24,966 bases of DNA. Origin: Nitrospirae bacterium RIFCSPHIGHO2_01_FULL_66_17 (GTDB taxonomy: Bacteria > Nitrospirota > Nitrospiria > 2-01-FULL-66-17). The stretch covers positions 12,394-37,359 of the forward strand of contig MHEO01000040.1 in the NCBI GenBank assembly GCA_001803875.1, in the 5' to 3' direction. The stretch's first letter is position 1; every line of letters begins with the position of its first letter. Of this stretch, positions 6,729-12,531 are shown in pieces. The position numbers and the translations under genes were made by a program. The notes under the pieces are model-generated. The model did not search any database. It worked only from the letters and a program-made list of their open reading frames with translations, and was not told where the DNA came from.

Positions 6729-7385
6729 ATGACGACGAAACCGGGGAGATACGCGGCACGCGAAATCGAATCACTGATTCTCACGGTTCGTGGTCAAAAG
6801 GTCATCTTGGACCGTGATCTTGCCGCTCTGTACGGAGTTCCCACGTCTCGCTTCAATGAGGCCGTAAAGCGTAACCGCAAGCGCTTCCCCAGTGATTTCA
6901 TGTTCCAATTGACTGCTGACGAGTTTGCCGTTTTGACATCGCAATTTGCGATGTCAAAACCAGGCCGCGGCGGAAGGCGGACGCCGCCGTATGCGTTTAC
7001 TGAGCATGGCGCAGTTATGGCGGCGAATATTTTGCACGGCGAGCGGGCCATTCAGATGAGTGTCTTGGTCGTGCGTGCCTTCGTGAAGATGCGCTCCATG
7101 CTTGCGGCCCAAAAAAACTTGGCTGGAAAGCTGTCGACATTGGAGAAAACACTGACGAAGCGGCAGGATCTTCACGAGCGTGTGATCTCGGACATTATTC
7201 AGCAGATCATGTCACTGCTGAATCCGCCGGCGGAATCGGAACCGGAACCGCCACGCAAACAGATCGGATTTCGTGTCAGGGAAAAACTCGCCACCTATAG
7301 AACAAGGGCCGGGAAAAGTACTCCGACCCCGAATTCTCCAAGCACCTATAAGTTTCCGGGGCGGAAGCGAACGTTGCCGGCATGA
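6729..7385 (+). CDS. ORF6N domain-containing protein
   Basis: The product has 218 residues. Residues 10-125 match the ORF6N (KilA-N-associated, phage-type DNA-binding) domain: VRGQKVILDRDLAALYGV, RFPSDFMFQLT, PYAFTEHGAVMAANIL and a final helix RAFVKMRSML. A helical segment to about 165 and an RKQIGF motif near 176-181, where homologues usually end, follow. Residues 182-218 are an extra basic tail unlike the family. The start ATG 6729 has GGGAG upstream. An upstream in-frame extension from 6606 would translate the hairpin repeat and is rejected. Such genes are usual in prophages and accessory islands, often as solitary regulators or decoys. The base composition is less G+C-rich than the neighbours. 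The stop overlaps the next start as ATGA. Confidence 0.82.
   Translation: MTTKPGRYAAREIESLILTVRGQKVILDRDLAALYGVPTSRFNEAVKRNRKRFPSDFMFQLTADEFAVLTSQFAMSKPGRGGRRTPPYAFTEHGAVMAANILHGERAIQMSVLVVRAFVKMRSMLAAQKNLAGKLSTLEKTLTKRQDLHERVISDIIQQIMSLLNPPAESEPEPPRKQIGFRVREKLATYRTRAGKSTPTPNSPSTYKFPGRKRTLPA
6930..6960. repeat. Perfect 31-bp palindrome inside the ORF6N gene
   Basis: The arms are GTTTTGACATCGCAA (6930-6944) and its exact reverse complement (6946-6960), separated by one T. It encodes residues around VLTSQFAMSKP of the ORF6N protein. A 15-bp perfect arm is much more than coding constraint would give. It could be an autoregulatory operator, a recombination site or a repeat insertion. Confidence 0.8.
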
Positions 7386-7858
7386 TCTCTCCCAAGCATC
7401 GTCTTGGTCTCGCGATAATGCTCTGGGGTGCTCTTTGCAGTGGTGTTTTTGCGGGCTTTGTATCGATACTCCTCCAATTCGGGTTTATTAAAGGTGTCGC
7501 AATTTTCACGGTCAGTGGTTTTCTGAGCAGCGGTATTGCTGCGCTCCTGGTCGTCAGAAGGTACCGCAAGTATGGCGTGGCTGGCCTCCAGGGTACTGGT
7601 CCCGGTTGGGGTGCGCTGGCGGGATTCTTCAACGCAATAATTGCTGCAACCGCGGTCATGATGGTAATGGAAGGGGGGGCGTCTTCCCAAGTGTTTGAAG
7701 ATAGATTACACGAGGTCATGGCCATTCTTACGTTTGGAGTGTTGTTTGGTGGCATTTACGGCATATTCTTTGGCCTCCTTATAGGGGGTGTGTTTGGGCT
7801 AATTTTCGAGGCGTGGGTTCTGAAATGGTATCTGAGTTGTCAAGGGAATGCTCTTTAG
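7382..7858 (+). CDS. Hypothetical membrane protein coupled to the ORF6N gene
   Basis: The product has 158 residues and is not recognised. Hydrophobic segments at about 9-32, 36-58, 76-97 and 112-147 suggest four or five transmembrane helices, with a basic RRYRKYG loop after the second. Glycine-rich patches (FGGIYGIFFGLLIGG) resemble helix-packing motifs. Its ATG overlaps the upstream stop (ATGA, 7382-7385), so translation is probably coupled to the ORF6N gene. G+C content is visibly lower than in the flanking housekeeping genes, as expected of acquired DNA. No conserved catalytic motif is visible. Confidence 0.6.
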   Translation: MISPKHRLGLAIMLWGALCSGVFAGFVSILLQFGFIKGVAIFTVSGFLSSGIAALLVVRRYRKYGVAGLQGTGPGWGALAGFFNAIIAATAVMMVMEGGASSQVFEDRLHEVMAILTFGVLFGGIYGIFFGLLIGGVFGLIFEAWVLKWYLSCQGNAL

Positions 7859-7898
7859 CCAACGGGAGTAGCCCCCCGGGTAGCATGAGGGAGATCGG

Positions 7899-7911
7899 GG
7901 TCAATTTGACC
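7899..7911. promoter_or_regulatory. Small palindrome upstream of the secreted protein gene
   Basis: GGTCAA and TTGACC flank a central T, 31 bases before the next start codon. It is the only visible element in the 83-bp gap after the membrane protein gene and could be an operator. The short length makes chance likely. Confidence 0.25.
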
Positions 7912-7941
7912 GCTCAACTTTGTTACAGAGCTCATTAGAAG

Positions 7942-8271
7942 ATGCGTGGATCTGGGGCCATTTTCGTAATATGCGCCACACTGTTGGCTCCGGATCCAGC
8001 GTTTTCATCGGACCAGGTATCGACGCCAACCCAAGAAACGTTGTCGCGGGAGGATGCGACACATCGAGCTGAGCAATTCTTTGACACTGAGATCATGATC
8101 GAAGGTGGTCTTGGGGAGCCTTCCGTGAACGGAGAATTTTGGTCGTTTCCCGTGTGTCTTGGTTATGCAGGTGCGGTGCAACCAGACCCAATACTCGTGC
8201 ATCGCAAGAAAAAGGAAAAAGGAAAGGAAAAAGGGGACGGATTTATTTTCTTGCCTTCATGGCCAGCCTGA
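7942..8271 (+). CDS. Small secreted protein, 3' end replaced by a repeat
   Basis: The product has 109 residues. The first 22 form a plausible Sec signal peptide (hydrophobic IFVICATLLA, then PAFSS). The mature part, with REDATHRAEQFFD and GEFWSFPVCLGYAGAVQPDPILVHRK, looks like the start of a small domain of the NTF2-like or PepSY-like kind in which a WxF strand is followed by a P-x-x-V strand, but I cannot name the family. From about residue 89 the frame runs into a lysine-rich tail encoded by a dispersed AAAAAGG...GGGGACGG repeat, so the natural C-terminus is missing and the gene is probably a truncated remnant. The ribosome site is weak (AGAAG). Confidence 0.5.
   Translation: MRGSGAIFVICATLLAPDPAFSSDQVSTPTQETLSREDATHRAEQFFDTEIMIEGGLGEPSVNGEFWSFPVCLGYAGAVQPDPILVHRKKKEKGKEKGDGFIFLPSWPA
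8207..8250. repeat. REP-like fragment (AAAGGGGACGGATTTATTTT unit)
   Basis: An A/G-rich run, AAGAAAAAGG repeated, leads into GGGGACGGATTTATTTTC. The reverse complement AAAATAAATCCGTCCCC is a dispersed repeat I recognise from many proteobacterial and Nitrospirota genomes, where it accompanies REP-associated (IS200-like) transposases. No transposase is nearby. It truncates the secreted protein gene. Confidence 0.5.
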
Positions 8272-8273
8272 AA

Positions 8274-8303
8274 TTGCGGCGTCGCCATGATCTCCGATAC
8301 AAT
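8274..8303 (+). promoter_or_regulatory. Putative promoter of the lipoprotein gene
   Basis: TTGCGG at 8274-8279 and TACAAT at 8298-8303 are 18 bases apart. Transcription would start near 8310, exactly at the ATG, again suggesting a leaderless message. No Shine-Dalgarno precedes that ATG. Confidence 0.4.
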
Positions 8304-8309
8304 GAGCGC

Positions 8310-8849
8310 ATGCGAGCCGCTTTCGTCGCGAGCCGCTTCGGATCCTGGGTGCAGGCCGTCGCGTGCGGCGCGAGCCTGCTCCTGGTCGCCTGCGGGAATG
8401 ACCACCGCCAGCCGATCTTTGAGACCACGTTGACCGTCGAGAACGCGTCGAACCAACCGACCACGACGTTCATCACGGCCGAACCCGTTCGGCTGGTCCT
8501 TCACGTACGAAATCTTACCGACGCCGCCCAAACGCTCACCACTCCGAGTGGACAGCTCGTCGATTTCTGGGTCAGACGGCTGACGGACCGGGCGGTGATG
8601 TGGCGGTTTTCGGATGGCATGGCCTTTCCCCAGGTCGTGACGACGCTCGCGTTTGCACCGCGTGAGGTCCAAGTCTTTCCCGTCGTCTGGGATCAACGCG
8701 CGACGGATGGGGGCGTTGTGCGCAGCGGCGACTATCAAGCCGAAGGTTTCGTGGCCACGGCCGGGAATCTCGCGTTCCCGGACGTTCGCCCGATCCGCAG
8801 CGAGACCAGCGCGTCACCGATCCCGTTCAGCATTCTGTCCCCCTCGTAG
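8310..8849 (+). CDS. Lipoprotein with BsuPI-like (proteinase inhibitor) domain
   Basis: The product has 179 residues. A basic N-terminus and hydrophobic stretch end in the lipobox LLVAC with Cys28, so the protein is likely anchored in a membrane by its N-terminal lipid. Residues 35-155 follow the beta-sandwich pattern of BsuPI (PF12690): paired strands, VDFWVRRL, an AFAPREVQVFPVVWDQ block and GDYQAEGF near 140-147. The family founder inhibits an intracellular subtilisin of Bacillus, but most lipoprotein members have no tested function. ATG 8310 is chosen because it gives the intact signal. A frame open from 8139 runs through the repeat and secreted-protein remnant. Confidence 0.65.
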   Translation: MRAAFVASRFGSWVQAVACGASLLLVACGNDHRQPIFETTLTVENASNQPTTTFITAEPVRLVLHVRNLTDAAQTLTTPSGQLVDFWVRRLTDRAVMWRFSDGMAFPQVVTTLAFAPREVQVFPVVWDQRATDGGVVRSGDYQAEGFVATAGNLAFPDVRPIRSETSASPIPFSILSPS

Positions 8850-8864
8850 CACGTGTGGAGCTCT

Positions 8865-8945
8865 GGGGACGTTTACGCACCAAGGCACGGGCATCGGGCA
8901 TCGTCGCCGTGCCGAATACAAAGCCGCTCATGCCGCAACGTCCCC
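8865..8945. repeat. Nested inverted repeat (REP-like) downstream of the lipoprotein gene
   Basis: The outer arms are GGGGACGTT (8865-8873) and AACGTCCCC (8937-8945). An inner hairpin pairs GGCACGG (8884-8890) with CCGTGCC (8907-8913). It lies 15 bases after the lipoprotein stop and may help end its transcript. The GGGGACGTT end is shared with fragments at 9696 and, in weaker form, 9099. The rest of the 346-bp gap 8850-9195 holds no gene I can support. Confidence 0.6.
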
Positions 8946-9098
8946 GTCAGTCGTCACAGGCTGGTCGCTCGTTGCGCCCCTTTGACATCGTTCTCAATCG
9001 ACTGGTAGCATTCGGGCCGTGAGCGCCGACCGACGCACACCGGGCTGTTTGCTCTCCACCGGCCCCGAGTACGCCAACCTCGACACCGGGGGCGGCCT

Positions 9099-9123
9099 CG
9101 GGGCCGTTCTCAAATAATTAACT
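9099..9123. repeat. Degenerate REP-like fragment upstream of mgsA
   Basis: CGGGGCCGTT followed by an A/T patch ending TAATTAACT matches the fragment at 9696-9720 at 18 of 25 positions, in the same orientation. It lies 72 bases before the methylglyoxal synthase start. Confidence 0.4.
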
Positions 9124-9195
9124 CACTACTCCCGTGCCGGCATTTTTAGAATCGCCGATCGTTTCGCCACCGCGAGAAAGGACTCAAGGCGTCGT

Positions 9196-9714
9196 ATGGC
9201 TTACAAAAAAATTGCGATGGACCATGACAAGAAGATTGCTCTTGTCGCACACGACAATAAGAAACGGGACTTGGTGGAATGGGCCCAATATAATCGCGAT
9301 CTCTTGGCGCACCATAAGGTGTATGCGACTGGCACCACCGGCGAGATTCTGGAACAGGAACTTGGCTTCGAAATCAGCAAACTCCAAAGCGGACCCTTGG
9401 GCGGTGATCAGCAGATCGGCGCCAAGATTGCCGATCAAGAGATAGATTTTCTGATCTTTTTCTGGGATCCGCTCGAACCCATGCCCCATGATCCCGACGT
9501 CAAGGCGCTCTTGCGAATGGCCGTGGTGTGGAATATCCCCATTGCCTGCAATCGGGCTTCCGCCGATTTCATGATCTCCTCTCCCCTCATGGATGGAGAA
9601 TACGATCGTCTGGTCCCCGATTATGCGGGATATCGCGCTCGAAAGATCGACAGGGGCGATGGAGCAGGCCAAGGCGCAGGACACTCGGGCAGCCCCGGGG
9701 ACGTTGTTTCGTAA
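9196..9714 (+). CDS. mgsA: Methylglyoxal synthase
   Basis: The product has 172 residues. It converts dihydroxyacetone phosphate to methylglyoxal and phosphate, a phosphate-releasing bypass of lower glycolysis in the cytoplasm. The catalytic and binding residues fall at the same numbers as in E. coli MgsA: His19, ATGTTGEI at 45-51, Asp71 in GPLGGDQQIG, Asp91, His98 and Asp101 in FFWDPLEPMPHDPDVKALLR (quoted at its limit). The conserved fold ends at about residue 151 (YRARKI). The final 20 residues are not family sequence and the last few are encoded by a REP-like fragment (9696-9720), so the gene has been re-terminated by a repeat. A GAAAGGA stretch lies upstream of ATG 9196. This mgsA is unrelated to rarA, which is also called mgsA in some species. 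Confidence 0.92.
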   Translation: MAYKKIAMDHDKKIALVAHDNKKRDLVEWAQYNRDLLAHHKVYATGTTGEILEQELGFEISKLQSGPLGGDQQIGAKIADQEIDFLIFFWDPLEPMPHDPDVKALLRMAVVWNIPIACNRASADFMISSPLMDGEYDRLVPDYAGYRARKIDRGDGAGQGAGHSGSPGDVVS

Positions 9715-9720
9715 TTCACT
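9696..9720. repeat. REP-like fragment at the 3' end of mgsA
   Basis: CGGGGACGTTGTTTCGTAAT and the following TCACT form a direct, imperfect repeat of 9099-9123. Its GGGGACGTT is the end sequence of the nested repeat at 8865-8945. It supplies the last codons and the stop of mgsA. Confidence 0.5.
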
Positions 9721-9758
9721 TGTTCAGTCCGAACATGGATCGTGAGAAGGACGCACCG

Positions 9759-10589
9759 ATGACGACACCGCCCGATCCCGCGCGCGCGTCGCGCCTGCCC
9801 GGCCGCATTGTGTGCCTGACCGCCGAGAGCGCGGACATCCTGTACGCGTTGCAGGCGGGCGATCTTGTCGTGGGCGTCAGCGGGTACACCGTTACGCCTG
9901 AGGAGGCGCGGCGCAAGCCCAAGGTCGGCGCCTACACGTCCGTCGATTTCGAGAAAATTTTCGCGCTGAGCCCCGACCTGGTGATCGCCTACTCGGATCT
10001 GCAGGCCGACATCACCGCTACCCTGGCCCGGCGCGGCGCCACCGTCCTGCATCTGAACCAGCGCAGCCTGCGGGACATCCTCGCCGCGATCGCGATGATC
10101 GGGGCGATCGTGGGGCGGGGGGCCGCGGCGGACGCGCTCATCGCGCGGCTGGAGGGGGAGTGGGCGGCGATCGAGGCGGCCGCGGCGCGGCTGCCCCGAC
10201 GCCCGCGCGTGTATTTCGAGGAATGGGACGATCCGCTGATCTCGGGTATTGGCTGGGTCAGCGAGGCCGTGGCGCTCGCGGGCGGCGACGACGTCTTCGG
10301 CGAACTCAGCGACCGCACCGTCGCCGCCGGACGGATCGTCGCGGCGGACGAGGTGGCGCGGCGGGACCCCGAGATCGTCTTCGCGTCGTGGTGCGGCAAA
10401 AAAGTCCGACCGGAACGGATCGCCGCTCGCCAGGGCTGGAACCGGATGACGGCGGTGCGGGAGGGGCGGATCCACGAAATCAAATCGGCGCACATCCTCC
10501 AGCCGGGCCCGGTGATCCTGCGCGGGATGCGACAGATGGCCGGCGTCATCGCCGCTTGGGGAGCCACGGGGATGCCCTTGCATGAGTAG
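9759..10589 (+). CDS. Cobalamin-binding-type periplasmic binding protein family 2 (BtuF-like), no signal peptide
   Basis: The product has 276 residues of the BtuF/FepB class (PF01497). It begins with RIVCLTAESADILYALQAG, continues with VVGVSGY and KVGAYTSVDFEKIFALSPDL (residues about 45-66), has a long connecting helix, then a second lobe with PRVYFEEWDDPLISGIGWVSE and a C-terminal LQPGPVILRGMRQMAGVI. In classical BtuF the protein is periplasmic and delivers vitamin B12 to BtuCD. Here no signal peptide is visible from either ATG 9759 (GAGAAGG at 9744-9750, preferred) or ATG 9735, and no permease or ATPase gene is adjacent. It may be cytoplasmic, or may be a stand-alone binding protein for another ligand. 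The TAG stop lies inside a 29-bp palindrome. Confidence 0.8.
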   Translation: MTTPPDPARASRLPGRIVCLTAESADILYALQAGDLVVGVSGYTVTPEEARRKPKVGAYTSVDFEKIFALSPDLVIAYSDLQADITATLARRGATVLHLNQRSLRDILAAIAMIGAIVGRGAAADALIARLEGEWAAIEAAAARLPRRPRVYFEEWDDPLISGIGWVSEAVALAGGDDVFGELSDRTVAAGRIVAADEVARRDPEIVFASWCGKKVRPERIAARQGWNRMTAVREGRIHEIKSAHILQPGPVILRGMRQMAGVIAAWGATGMPLHE

Positions 10590-10614
10590 GGGCGGGTTTC
10601 AAACCCGCCCCTAC
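10586..10614. repeat. GTAGGGGCGGGTTT palindrome, possible terminator
   Basis: Two perfect 14-bp arms (GTAGGGGCGGGTTT and its reverse complement) are separated by one base. The left arm contains the TAG stop of the upstream gene. This unit is a common dispersed repeat in environmental bacterial genomes. Its position and stable stem suggest a role at the mRNA 3' end, though no U run follows. Confidence 0.75.
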
Positions 10615-10630
10615 TGCAATGAACTTTTGC

Positions 10631-10660
10631 TTTACAGTCTTTCCCGGTCTGTGCTATCAC
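10631..10660 (+). promoter_or_regulatory. Putative promoter of the methyltransferase gene
   Basis: TTTACA at 10631-10636 and an extended -10, TGCTATCAC (TATCAC at 10655-10660), are 18 bases apart, about 40 bases before the start codon. Confidence 0.4.
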
Positions 10661-10700
10661 AGAGGGCGCGGAGACTGGCTTCATTGTTTAGGAGGATGAC

Positions 10701-11513
10701 ATGACTTCACCAGCGATCCAGCCACACAACATCAAAACAGCCGCAACGTGGAACACCGGCGGACGGCACTACGACAGAATCAGCCAAACCATTGCCGACT
10801 CGATCGAACACTGCGTCATTCGCCTCGCGCCCAAGCCTGGCGAGCATGTGCTCGACGTGGCAACCGGCACCGGCTGGACCGCGCGCCGTGTTGCCGCACG
10901 GGGCGCCACCGTCATCGGCGTCGACCTGGGTGCCGATCTCATCGAGGCCGCCGGGGCTGCTGCTGCCGAGGCCGGGCTCAAGATTGACTTTCGAGTCGGT
11001 GACGCCGAGAAGCTCCCCTTCGAGGACCGGAGCTTCGACGCGGTCATTTCGACCTGCGGAGTCATGTTCGTACGCAACCCCGAGGCCGCCGCTGCTGAGC
11101 TGGCTCGCGTCTGCAGGAAGGGCGGGCGGGTCGGGCTCACGACGTGGCCGGCCGATGGAACCATTTCGGGGCTTTTCAAGGTGATGAAACCCTACATGCC
11201 GGAACCTCCCTCGCCGCCTCCACCGTCGCCCTTTGACTGGGGTGGCCGGGAGCGCGTGAAACAACTTCTCGGCTCGAGCTTCGACCTGCGCTTTGAGACG
11301 GGCACCACGGTCTTGCGCGAACCAAGCGGTCTTGCCGTCTGGGAACTGTTCGTGGCCGGTTACGGCCCGACCAAATCGCTGGCTGCGAACCTCGATCCGG
11401 AACGCCGTGAGAACTTGAAGCGCGATTTCATCGCCTACCACGACGGTTTCAAGACCGAGCTCGGAGTCGCCATGCCTCGCGACTACCTCGTGACCATCGG
11501 TGTGCGCAAGTAG
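10701..11513 (+). CDS. Class I SAM-dependent methyltransferase (Methyltransf_11)
   Basis: The product has 270 residues with a Rossmann methyltransferase core. Motif I is VLDVATGTGWTA at 50-61, the acidic end of strand 2 is Asp75 (VIGVD), VGDAEKLPFEDRSFDAVIS at 99-117 holds motifs II and III, and GGRVGLTTWP is the following strand. It resembles UbiE/COQ5-like enzymes, but the substrate is not evident. A proline-rich loop (PEPPSPPPPSPFDWGG, about 167-182) is notable. ATG 10701 has a strong AGGAGG site. The gene stands alone between its own promoter and a hairpin. Confidence 0.85.
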   Translation: MTSPAIQPHNIKTAATWNTGGRHYDRISQTIADSIEHCVIRLAPKPGEHVLDVATGTGWTARRVAARGATVIGVDLGADLIEAAGAAAAEAGLKIDFRVGDAEKLPFEDRSFDAVISTCGVMFVRNPEAAAAELARVCRKGGRVGLTTWPADGTISGLFKVMKPYMPEPPSPPPPSPFDWGGRERVKQLLGSSFDLRFETGTTVLREPSGLAVWELFVAGYGPTKSLAANLDPERRENLKRDFIAYHDGFKTELGVAMPRDYLVTIGVRK

Positions 11514-11535
11514 TCCGTCGAAACAGGGCAGGTTA

Positions 11536-11554
11536 AATGGACGCTTCGTCCATT
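11536..11554. terminator. Hairpin after the methyltransferase gene
   Basis: AATGGACG and CGTCCATT form an 8-bp perfect stem with a CTT loop, 23 bases after the stop. No U tract follows, so intrinsic termination is uncertain. Confidence 0.4.
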
Positions 11555-11584
11555 ACGCGGGCTCTCCCCCGGTCGCCGTGCGCG

Positions 11585-11614
11585 TTGACAGCGCGACGCG
11601 CGAGTCGCTATAGT
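11585..11614 (+). promoter_or_regulatory. Promoter P1 of the oxidoreductase operon
   Basis: TTGACA (11585-11590) and TATAGT (11609-11614) are 18 bases apart, one of the best sigma-70-like matches in the window. The spacer holds a short inverted repeat GCGAC-N6-GTCGC (11593-11608), a possible operator. The transcript would have a leader of about 170 bases with a small CCTAG/CTAGG hairpin at 11656-11672. Confidence 0.65.
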
Positions 11615-11684
11615 ACCCCCGCCTGGGCGCGGATGACGGGGCATGGTGCGAAAGCCCTAGCACTCCGCTAGGTCTTCTGCATAA

Positions 11685-11713
11685 TTGACGCCCGCTGCGG
11701 ATTTCGTTATGGT
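11685..11713 (+). promoter_or_regulatory. Promoter P2 of the oxidoreductase operon
   Basis: TTGACG (11685-11690) and TATGGT (11708-11713) are 17 bases apart, giving a leader of about 70 bases. Two promoters in tandem suggest that the operon is expressed under more than one condition. Confidence 0.5.
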
Positions 11714-11790
11714 AGCCACTACACAACGGCAACGGCATGCGCCGCGAACTGATTCTGGGCGGCATCACGTGAACGAGGGAGTGTTTCAGC

Positions 11791-12528
11791 ATGACCACGG
11801 CGACGAGTAGTCCACGGTATCAGGTCCTTCCCGGCCCGGAGGGGTTGCTGCCGCCCTCGGCGGCCGCGATGGGGGTGGTGTTGCCCCAGGACGGGGAGGG
11901 GTTGGTGGAGGGGGTGATCGTGCCCGAGGCGGCCACGTACAAGGCGATCGCCAAGGCGATGTTGACCCGCCGCAACCCGACGATCTTTCCCGGGCCCTTG
12001 GTGGTCTGGGGGTGGACGAAGCACACGCAGGAGAAGGCGAGCGTCGTGCTGGAGCTGGCGGCCGAGATCCCGGGCGTCAAGATCATCCCGATGCCCGATT
12101 ATCGTCCGATTTACCCGAAGATCGACCCCGAGGCGGTGATCAACCCGTGCCATCCGAACCTGACCATCTGGCACAACAAGATCGAGGCCTGCATTTTCGT
12201 GGGGGTGCATTGCCATTTCGCCAGCGTGACGTTGAAGATGGTCCGCGCGGGCACCAACTGTTATACGGTCGCGCTCTGCGCCGAGGCGGGCCACGAGGAC
12301 GCGATGGCGTCGCTCCCCCACTGCGACATCGAGAAGCTGCAGCGGGTGACCGAGGCGTTGCGCCAGGCCAAGAAGGAAGGGCTCGTGCCGTGGGCGCTGA
12401 CGCCCGCGGGCAAGCGCGAGCTGGCGGCGGAAGCCGAGCAGAAGCGCAAGCAGCGCAAAGCGATCGCCACGTCGGCGCCGACGTTCGCCCACGAGTTGGT
12501 GGCCGGTTTAGACGAAAACGAGGAGTAG
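11791..12528 (+). CDS. CdhB-like first subunit of a five-subunit 2-oxoacid:ferredoxin oxidoreductase
   Basis: The product has 245 residues. The middle (about 65-190: GPLVVWGWTKHTQEKA, then CIFVGVHCHFASVTLKMVRAG and a CAEAGHEDAMASLP stretch) resembles the CO dehydrogenase/acetyl-CoA synthase epsilon or beta-type subunit (CdhB, PF02552), a DHS-like nucleotide-binding fold. Such proteins open the five-gene oxidoreductase operons of Hydrogenobacter and Nitrospira. Its exact role is not established; it may be a structural or electron-transfer accessory. Cysteines at PCHP, VHCHF and YTVALC could bind metal, but no standard Fe-S spacing is seen. The tail is a charged helix (AEAEQKRKQRKA). The gene lies four bases from the alpha subunit. 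Confidence 0.75.
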   Translation: MTTATSSPRYQVLPGPEGLLPPSAAAMGVVLPQDGEGLVEGVIVPEAATYKAIAKAMLTRRNPTIFPGPLVVWGWTKHTQEKASVVLELAAEIPGVKIIPMPDYRPIYPKIDPEAVINPCHPNLTIWHNKIEACIFVGVHCHFASVTLKMVRAGTNCYTVALCAEAGHEDAMASLPHCDIEKLQRVTEALRQAKKEGLVPWALTPAGKRELAAEAEQKRKQRKAIATSAPTFAHELVAGLDENEE

Positions 12529-12531
12529 TCC

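Noticed and set aside
8850..9195. A gene in the 346-bp gap before mgsA
   Set aside because: No frame has a domain, ribosome site or typical codon use; only repeat fragments were found.
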